Shown one piece after another: positions 35,451 through 41,397 of a stretch of DNA of 41,397 nucleotides (position 1 is the stretch's first letter; every line of letters starts with the position of its first letter). The translations under genes were made by a program, and so were the position numbers. The notes under the pieces were generated by a model. The model saw only the letters and a program-made list of their open reading frames with translations. It was not told the origin of the DNA and did no database searches. Origin of the DNA: a virus; the IMG/VR virus record IMGVR_UViG_3300030116_005516, positions 1 through 41,397 of that record. One strand, given 5' to 3'.

Positions 35451-38400
35451 CTATTTAAGTTTATTTTCTAGTTCTGTTACTTTTGTTGATAACTCTTTTA
35501 CAGCCTCAATTAATACTGGGATAATTCCATTCATTGTGATTGATTTATAATATTCGCCATCTTCTTTTTGTCTAATACCACTTTCATTATATACTAAATC
35601 TGGTAATACTTTTTCAAGTTCTTGAGCAATTAAACCATATTTAGTTCCTTTACTCATATCAGCTTCTTCTTTCCAAGAGAAAGTTCTACCTTGTAGTTTA
35701 TTTATTGTATCTAAACCATTGTCAATGCTTTTTATGTTTTCTTTTAATCGTTCATCAGAAATATCATTAGAACTTGAACCAGTAAAAGTTCCATCTCCAG
35801 CTATTGTTAATCTTGTTGCACATCCATTTGCACCACTATTTTTAGTTTGAAATTCTAATTTACTTACTTGGTTTGCTCTTGTAATATTACCACCAGTTGT
35901 AATTGTATTAATCATAGCGGCAGAGGCATAATCAGCATCATTACCTTGCCCTAGCCAAACTATTTGACCAACTATATCATTTGCAACAGTTGGCTTTGAT
36001 GTACCATTTGCAAAATTAAAATCTAATCTACCACCAATTTTTGAACCATCTGGGGTTGCTGTATTTCTTAGAGTCATAAAAGGATAATCAACTGCCTCTA
36101 TAGTGAATTGACTACTAGAAACTTGTGATGATGCTCCTATAAGTAAACCACCAGCGTGAACTGTTGCTGCCTTATCATAAGCCATATAAACATCTGTTAC
36201 AGCCGAGTTTCCAAGCGTAACTGAATTATCTGATACTCCAAGTGTTTCTGAACCAATAACTGTTTGATTTACTGCACCGCTTCCAGTTGTATCTGCATCC
36301 CATCCAATAACAGTATTTTCAGTTCCGCCTGTTACAGTATTTGCAGATTGATAACCCAGTGCTGTGTTCTTTGCTCCAGTTGCGTTATATAAAGTAGCAT
36401 AACCTACTCCAGTATTTCCATTTGATTGTGCTGCTCCACCTAATGCTCCGTCTCCGATTGCTACTATATTTGATGCTGTGGTTATGTTTGCACCAGCAAC
36501 ATTCCCACCGATAACAACATTAGATGAACCAGAGGTACTCGCACCTAAAGCACTAACACCTATTGCAATATTATTAACACTATTTGATAAAGCTCCATCT
36601 AGAGCATAGCTTCCAATAGCGATATTTTTATTACACGCTCCAGCATCAGTTCCGCTCATAGCTTGATAACCTATTGCAATAGAATCATCACAAACATCAG
36701 CAGCAACTAAGGCTTGATAACCAACAGCTAAATTTCTTTCTCCAGTCGTAATAGCGTTTGCGGCACTATCGCCAATTGCGACCATACCATCTGAAACTAC
36801 ACTAGATGAACTTACTGAATATGCCGCATCATGTCCTATTGCTACAATGCTACTTGCGGTAGTTGCAAGAGCCAATGTTCCAGCACCTAAAGCAATATTT
36901 TTATCTCCAGTTGTTATTTTAAATGCCGCTTGTCTACCCACCCCAACATTATATTGTGAATCTGTTACAGCTTCTAATGCTTTTATTCCTACTGCTACAT
37001 TATCTGTACCAGTAGTAATATTATACAAAGCTGAACTTCCTACTGCTGTATTTGCACTATGACTTTGCCCACTTGCTCCTAGACCAGCAGAATGACCAAT
37101 TAAAGTATTGTCTGTTCCAGTAACATTTCTATAACCAGCCATAGTGCCAACGCCAACATTTTTAGAGTTTTCATCAGCATCCATGTTTTGACTATAAAGA
37201 GATTCAGCACCTATTGCTGTTGTTTGGTTTCCAATTGTTTCAGAACCTAATGCAATATGTCCTATAGCAACATTAGAATCTCCAGTAGTAAGACCATCTA
37301 AAGATTCTGCCCCCATTGAAGTATTTTTAACACCGCTTGTTATTGACAGTCCACTTACATAACCTACAGCAGTATTAGATTGCTCTCCATCTACACCAGT
37401 TAAAGCACTCAATGTTTGATAACCTACTGCTGTGTTTCTATCGCCAACTGTCAATGAATCCATACTCTCATAGCCTATTGCAGTATTATATTGACCAGCA
37501 GTTAAAGCGTTTGCAGCCGCATATCCTACAGCAACAGTTCCTTGTGCATCTGATGTTAAATTACCTCTACAAGCCGCAGCTCCTAATGCAACTACTCTTT
37601 GAGGATTTGTTGCACTATCTATTGAATTTACACCAATAGCAACATTGTAATCTCCAGTAGTTATTGCATGACCAGAATTATGTCCAATAAGAACATTGTA
37701 TTCTGAATTATTTGTTAAATCATCACCAGCAATATTGCCAAATACTGTATTTCCAGTACCACTATCATTATTACTTAATGAAATGCGAGAGTTAGAGTCT
37801 ATTCTTAATCTAGTTGCATCGCTGTTTGTTACATCTTGAATCATAAAAACACTACCACCATAAATTCGCCAATCTTGGTTGTCATCAGTATCTTCTAAGA
37901 AAATATTTGGCTCACTTGCTGCTATGTGTAAAGTAGAATTGGCATTTATACTGCTAGTTCCAATACCTAGCTTTCCACCTTTAAAATATGAATCTCCATC
38001 AGTTCTAATTTGTACATTTACAGTAGCAGAGTTATTTTTACCAAATATATAGCCACCATCTGTTCCATAAGCTACAATTTCCCAAGCTGGATTTGTGTTA
38101 TTATGATAAAATGTATTTATACCATCTCCAGAATGGTCGCCTTTAATTTCGAGCTTTTGACCAGCAGAACTTTTGCCAATTCCTACATTTTGATTAACAC
38201 CATCTAAAACCATAACAGCAGTTCCAGTTGAATCTGCTGGAACTCCATCTGCTGCATTTGAAACAATAAAAGACAAATCTCCATAAGCAGTACCACCATT
38301 CCCAATAGACCAATTTCTACTGTCTGAATTTGAATTTACATCTGTTAAAAATACTTTAGCCATTCCAGCCCAAGTACCAGTATCGCCAGATATATCTAAT

Positions 38401-38588
38401 TTAGCTTTTGGTTGACCACCAATACCTAGCCTATCTGTATTAAGGTATAATGGAGTTGCATCATTATCTCCAGTTTTTACTTGTACTGCATTACTGTTAT
38501 TACCAGCTACTGTTGAATCTGTATTCCCATTTAATTTTAAAAGTGAGGTGTAGCTACTCGCTATACTATTTCCTGTAAAACTTGCCAT
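35451..38588 (-). CDS. Tail fibre with YadA-like repeats and Peptidase_S74 chaperone (1045 aa)
   Basis: The first 270 residues are beta-rich with an LGIG motif (DRLGIGGQPKAKLDISGD). From about 280 to 790 there are many imperfect 14-28 residue repeats of the type NTAVGYQAL / NVAIGxxAL, as in YadA heads and marine phage fibres, forming a trimeric beta-roll. The end (SDERLKENIKSIDNGLDTIN, then YGLIAQELEKVLPDLV) is the Peptidase_S74 intramolecular chaperone with the Ser-Asp self-cleavage site. It recognises the host surface. Codon use and motif content differ from neighbours (no GCTAGC within about 6 kb), which suggests recent exchange. Confidence 0.85.
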   Translation of the reverse strand: MASFTGNSIASSYTSLLKLNGNTDSTVAGNNSNAVQVKTGDNDATPLYLNTDRLGIGGQPKAKLDISGDTGTWAGMAKVFLTDVNSNSDSRNWSIGNGGTAYGDLSFIVSNAADGVPADSTGTAVMVLDGVNQNVGIGKSSAGQKLEIKGDHSGDGINTFYHNNTNPAWEIVAYGTDGGYIFGKNNSATVNVQIRTDGDSYFKGGKLGIGTSSINANSTLHIAASEPNIFLEDTDDNQDWRIYGGSVFMIQDVTNSDATRLRIDSNSRISLSNNDSGTGNTVFGNIAGDDLTNNSEYNVLIGHNSGHAITTGDYNVAIGVNSIDSATNPQRVVALGAAACRGNLTSDAQGTVAVGYAAANALTAGQYNTAIGYESMDSLTVGDRNTAVGYQTLSALTGVDGEQSNTAVGYVSGLSITSGVKNTSMGAESLDGLTTGDSNVAIGHIALGSETIGNQTTAIGAESLYSQNMDADENSKNVGVGTMAGYRNVTGTDNTLIGHSAGLGASGQSHSANTAVGSSALYNITTGTDNVAVGIKALEAVTDSQYNVGVGRQAAFKITTGDKNIALGAGTLALATTASSIVAIGHDAAYSVSSSSVVSDGMVAIGDSAANAITTGERNLAVGYQALVAADVCDDSIAIGYQAMSGTDAGACNKNIAIGSYALDGALSNSVNNIAIGVSALGASTSGSSNVVIGGNVAGANITTASNIVAIGDGALGGAAQSNGNTGVGYATLYNATGAKNTALGYQSANTVTGGTENTVIGWDADTTGSGAVNQTVIGSETLGVSDNSVTLGNSAVTDVYMAYDKAATVHAGGLLIGASSQVSSSQFTIEAVDYPFMTLRNTATPDGSKIGGRLDFNFANGTSKPTVANDIVGQIVWLGQGNDADYASAAMINTITTGGNITRANQVSKLEFQTKNSGANGCATRLTIAGDGTFTGSSSNDISDERLKENIKSIDNGLDTINKLQGRTFSWKEEADMSKGTKYGLIAQELEKVLPDLVYNESGIRQKEDGEYYKSITMNGIIPVLIEAVKELSTKVTELENKLK

Positions 38589-38592
38589 AATA

Positions 38593-38721
38593 TTATCCTA
38601 TATCTTCCCAGTTTCTATTTTCATTTTCCCAATTATTTGTAACACCATTCCATAGTACATCTAAAATAAATGAAACTGATTTAGCGACTATTGAAGTCAG
38701 TCTTAATCTTAATCTTAACAT
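38593..38721 (-). CDS. Small protein upstream of tail fibre (42 aa)
   Basis: ATG at 38721 directly after the stop of the 127-aa gene; stop at 38593, five bases before the fibre start. The start is Leu/Arg-rich (MLRLRLRLTSIVAKSVSFIL), and the end is Trp/Asn/Glu-rich. It has only a weak ribosome site but fills the gap exactly. May be a minor fibre-attachment peptide. Confidence 0.4.
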   Translation of the reverse strand: MLRLRLRLTSIVAKSVSFILDVLWNGVTNNWENENRNWEDIG

Positions 38722-38723
38722 TT

Positions 38724-39107
38724 TTACCCAACGTAAGCTATAATTGAACCGCTATTTATGTCAATTTCAGTCCAACGTCCAAAAATAACGCTTCCTTGAG
38801 GAAAAGAAACAGAGTTGTCTATTTGTTTTCCGCCAGAACCTACGTCAGAAGTTTCTGACCCGTCTGCCATGTCTCCTGCTGCGCTAGCAGTATTAAAATA
38901 TAAAGTAGCATCTTCAGCAATTAATCCTCCTGTGCTATCAAAAGTTGTATCGGTTAAACATTGAATTGATACAAAAACACTTCCAGAAGGAGGTTTTATT
39001 GCATCTGAGCTAGCAGTTGTATATATAGAGCCAAGTTGGCCTAATCCTACATTATTTGACTCAACAACCGAGTATTTTCTTGATTTTGGTTGCTCGTAAT
39101 TTGCCAT
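38724..39107 (-). CDS. Small structural protein candidate (127 aa)
   Basis: Start with AAAAGGAG. Beta-rich and Ser/Thr/Gly-rich (GSVFVSIQCLTDTTFDSTGG) with no charge clusters or signal, as for head decoration or small tail proteins of environmental phages. The 124-bp gap upstream (39108-39231) is AT-rich and may carry a promoter for the fibre genes, but no clear boxes were identified. Family not recognised. Confidence 0.65.
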   Translation of the reverse strand: MANYEQPKSRKYSVVESNNVGLGQLGSIYTTASSDAIKPPSGSVFVSIQCLTDTTFDSTGGLIAEDATLYFNTASAAGDMADGSETSDVGSGGKQIDNSVSFPQGSVIFGRWTEIDINSGSIIAYVG

Positions 39108-39231
39108 ATAATTCTCCTTTTTTGTTTGTGCGCCTTACCGACCGAGAATGATTGACATGGACGCATCAATAATTTCTGGTTGTAATATAATAAAAAACTA
39201 TAAAATATAGAAGATATAAATATATAAAATA

Positions 39232-41397
39232 TTATTGAGCTAGCAACTCTTTTAAAAGTTCTAATCTTTCTTCATCGGTGCTTACTTCATCTGTCATTTC
39301 AGCTATAGACATTTTAAGTTTTATTGGTTCATACTTTTCACTATGTAACATTATTCTATACATTCGTATAAGTTGTTCTTTTTTGTCACGAATTAACTTG
39401 TATCTAGCGTAATTATTTAATTTATTGTATTCATCTGTTTTTATTACAGTATCAACAAACTTATAAAGCTCTTCCCCAGATACTTTTATTAATTGAAAAT
39501 GTTCTTCTGGTGTTAAATTTATTTTTGCTAGCTCTGAAGCAGTATAAAAAGGACTAGCGTATTCAAAACCTCTGTCTTTTTCAAAAAATACATTTTGTAT
39601 TTCGTTGTAAACAGGGTCGTTTTTTGGTATGGTTTCTCTCATTGCATACAAACCTCCAACTGCATCTGGAAAAGGTATTACTCTTCCAAAAGGGTCTAAA
39701 GCATCCAAGTTGCTACCTTCAACAAACCATGGAAAAACGCCTTCTGTTTGGCTAATAGCAACATCTCTTAAATTTACATTTTCATCTATATCGCTTAATT
39801 TTAATTTTCTAGTTCTATTTGGATTTATAATATTTTGAAGCTGTCTTACTGTTCCCGGAACTGCCATTCCAGCAGTAAAATTAAAAAAGAAATTAACTGC
39901 ATCTTTTCTACCATTTAAAACTTTAAATAAATCACCTGTTCCTCCAAAAAATGGATTTTGTAAAAATGCACTTAACAACTCTTCTGAAGTTTCTCCTATT
40001 ACTTTTCCATAATATTCAATATTTTCTTTTTTGTTTTGTTCATCTTCACTTACTCTTAAATAAGCATCAAGTAAAGTTAAATAACTTGAAATAGGCTCAA
40101 AACCTCTATAACTTACCCAATTACCATCAGCAGTTTTTACTGCATACTCCTGCTCTCCATTAACAGTTCTCATGTCTCTTTCTTCTTTGCTTATATTTGA
40201 CCAATCTCCTGTTATGTTATCAGATGATTTTTCTAAAATAAATCTATTTATTAAATACATTGCTCCTAAACCACTAGACATTTTACCAAGTTCAGTAGAT
40301 AAAGCTCTGCTACCAGCTCCATCTTTTGAATATGCCTCTCTAGCTGCTTTCCAAAAATTTGGACTCAACAATCTAAAAGGAGTGTGTTCAATAGTATATT
40401 TAAATAAATTAGTAGCTGTATTAAAAAATGGAACTAACATTTGAGCAAAGGCCGCCGGAGCAGTATTACCTGTTCTCATTTTATTTAAATATTGTCCAAT
40501 TTTTCCTAATTCTCTTTGAAATGTTATATATTCTCCAGACCGCACTGCTTCTTTTAAAAGTTTTGGGTCAAGAGACTTGTCTTTCATTATTTCGCTAGCA
40601 CGCTGCAATATGTTTGCTTCTGTTTTGTAGCCTTCTTTTATAGCTTGTCTTATTGCAAAACGATTCATATAACCATTTGTTATAGGAACTCTAAACATTA
40701 TATCAACCATACCTTGCAATCTTTGAGGAGTCCTTATTATAACGCCTTTTTTGCCTTTTATATCTTTATGAGTAAAACCTTCTCGTTTAAAAAATGTACT
40801 TTGTCTTAATGCAACATCATTTTCTTTAAACATTTCATACATTAAATTTCCAGCTTCTCTAAAACCTCTTACATGACCATTAAATTGAGCGCCTATTTCA
40901 AGCCTATTCATTTGGTTTTTACTTAAATTTCCAAATTGCCCATTTGATAGTTTATAAAGACCTTTGCTTGAATTTGCAATTACATAGTCAAATCCAAACT
41001 CAAAAGGCATCCTAGCATACGCATCAAGCGTTGACATTGTATTTCCAGCAAGACTTCTTACTAAAGAAGAACCTGTTGCTAGCTTCATGTTTCTTCCCCA
41101 TTCTGCTACCTTAAACCAAGCACTTCTTTTTACTTCTTTTCTATTAGATAAATCTAAAAGCAATTGTTGAACTTCTGGAAAATCTCCAAACTCATTTGTA
41201 TATTTTTTTAATAGACCTACTTCTTGATTAAAAGTAACATCCCTCATAGTCCTAACTGTTCTTGCTGGCTCTGAAATATAAGACATAAGAGATTGTAAAT
41301 ATTGTTGAGCTAGCGCAACGTCGTTAGGTTTTTTTGTCCTAGCTGCTCTTAAAACACTTGTTCCAGTTTGATTTACTAAAGAAGTAAATTTTTCTGG
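39232..41397 (-). CDS. Giant internal virion protein, carboxyl part (runs off window end)
   Basis: The frame is open from 41397 to the stop at 39232 and continues in phase from the left end of the window across the 139-bp overlap. There is no need for a start at the internal Met at 41286. The part is helix-rich. Segments such as SSLVRSLAGNTMSTLDAYAR and MPFEFGFDYVIANSS, with some hydrophobic stretches (LGAMYLINRFIL), resemble domains of large injected or polyvalent proteins. It ends with an acidic Glu/Leu helix. Together with 1-3070 the protein is about 1698 residues. Confidence 0.85.
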   Translation of the reverse strand, partial: PEKFTSLVNQTGTSVLRAARTKKPNDVALAQQYLQSLMSYISEPARTVRTMRDVTFNQEVGLLKKYTNEFGDFPEVQQLLLDLSNRKEVKRSAWFKVAEWGRNMKLATGSSLVRSLAGNTMSTLDAYARMPFEFGFDYVIANSSKGLYKLSNGQFGNLSKNQMNRLEIGAQFNGHVRGFREAGNLMYEMFKENDVALRQSTFFKREGFTHKDIKGKKGVIIRTPQRLQGMVDIMFRVPITNGYMNRFAIRQAIKEGYKTEANILQRASEIMKDKSLDPKLLKEAVRSGEYITFQRELGKIGQYLNKMRTGNTAPAAFAQMLVPFFNTATNLFKYTIEHTPFRLLSPNFWKAAREAYSKDGAGSRALSTELGKMSSGLGAMYLINRFILEKSSDNITGDWSNISKEERDMRTVNGEQEYAVKTADGNWVSYRGFEPISSYLTLLDAYLRVSEDEQNKKENIEYYGKVIGETSEELLSAFLQNPFFGGTGDLFKVLNGRKDAVNFFFNFTAGMAVPGTVRQLQNIINPNRTRKLKLSDIDENVNLRDVAISQTEGVFPWFVEGSNLDALDPFGRVIPFPDAVGGLYAMRETIPKNDPVYNEIQNVFFEKDRGFEYASPFYTASELAKINLTPEEHFQLIKVSGEELYKFVDTVIKTDEYNKLNNYARYKLIRDKKEQLIRMYRIMLHSEKYEPIKLKMSIAEMTDEVSTDEERLELLKELLAQ
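41259..41397. repeat. Terminal direct overlap, right copy
   Basis: Matches 1-139 apart from G at 41320 against A at 62. It lies within the giant virion protein gene and marks where the circular map was opened. Confidence 0.95.

Noticed and set aside
35451-38588. CRISPR-like regular repeats
   Set aside because: The periodic DNA similarity comes from imperfect protein repeats of the YadA-like fibre, with no conserved repeat-spacer structure.
39108-39231. Short peptide MSIILGR before the 127-aa gene
   Set aside because: Only seven residues, no ribosome site and no support beyond an ATG and stop.
41286-41286. Internal Met as the start of a separate 684-aa gene
   Set aside because: The frame stays open upstream and joins in phase with the ORF starting at 3070 once the 139-bp overlap is removed; no ribosome site precedes this Met.

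Overview
The window is a complete genome of a small tailed phage, opened at an arbitrary point. Bases 1-139 recur at 41259-41397 with one mismatch, so the unique length is about 41,258 bp. A 1698-residue gene reads in frame across that join. The DNA is AT-rich (roughly two-thirds A+T by eye). Genes are tightly packed with TAATG and ATGA overlaps, and most starts follow an AGGAG-type ribosome site. A P22-type portal, a scaffold protein, a large tail nozzle-like protein, small adaptor-like genes and no tape-measure gene point to a short-tailed (podovirus-like) phage. Several small protein families look like those of uncultivated aquatic phages. The host cannot be read from the sequence; the strong Shine-Dalgarno use argues against Bacteroidetes.

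Layout. The minus-strand transcript starts near 20.33 kb and runs leftward. It begins with a DUF736-like protein and a cluster of tiny Lys/Arg-rich proteins, then terminase small and large subunits, portal, scaffold, major capsid, two adaptor-like proteins, an 896-residue nozzle-like protein, fibre or head proteins and internal virion proteins. It ends that section in the giant protein that crosses the window ends. After the join it continues through a 1045-residue tail fibre (YadA-like repeats plus a Peptidase_S74 chaperone), a lysis region (lipoprotein, membrane and coiled-coil proteins, GH108 endolysin), a metallophosphoesterase, an excisionase-like DNA-binding protein, a recombination and replication set (Gp157-like, annealase-like, HTH_39-like, Hjc-like resolvase, DUF1376 initiator) and a run of tiny membrane proteins. 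No DNA polymerase, helicase or integrase is visible, so replication probably relies on the host replisome.

The plus-strand block, 20998-26590, diverges from the minus-strand block across a 0.67 kb region. That region holds three 15-bp iterons, a (TA)n tract and AGCYTTGCTAT repeats, and is a good origin candidate. The block encodes a GC-richer hairpin-laden gene, a tRNA-like RNA element, a small membrane protein, a MoxR/CobS-type AAA+ ATPase overlapping a VWA-like partner, a Pyr_excise-like protein, a PC4-like ssDNA-binding protein and unknowns. Many gene borders carry perfect inverted repeats, and two gene units are each bracketed by a pair of related stem-loops. The two strands converge at a strong stem-loop at 26599-26624.

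The most unusual signals are: the tRNA-like minihelix; the paired stem-loops; a 25-bp sequence shared between the candidate origin and the initiator gene; the ATPase/VWA-like module; a 38-residue basic protein that copies the amino terminus of the capsid protein; and a roughly ten-fold excess of the palindrome GCTAGC.
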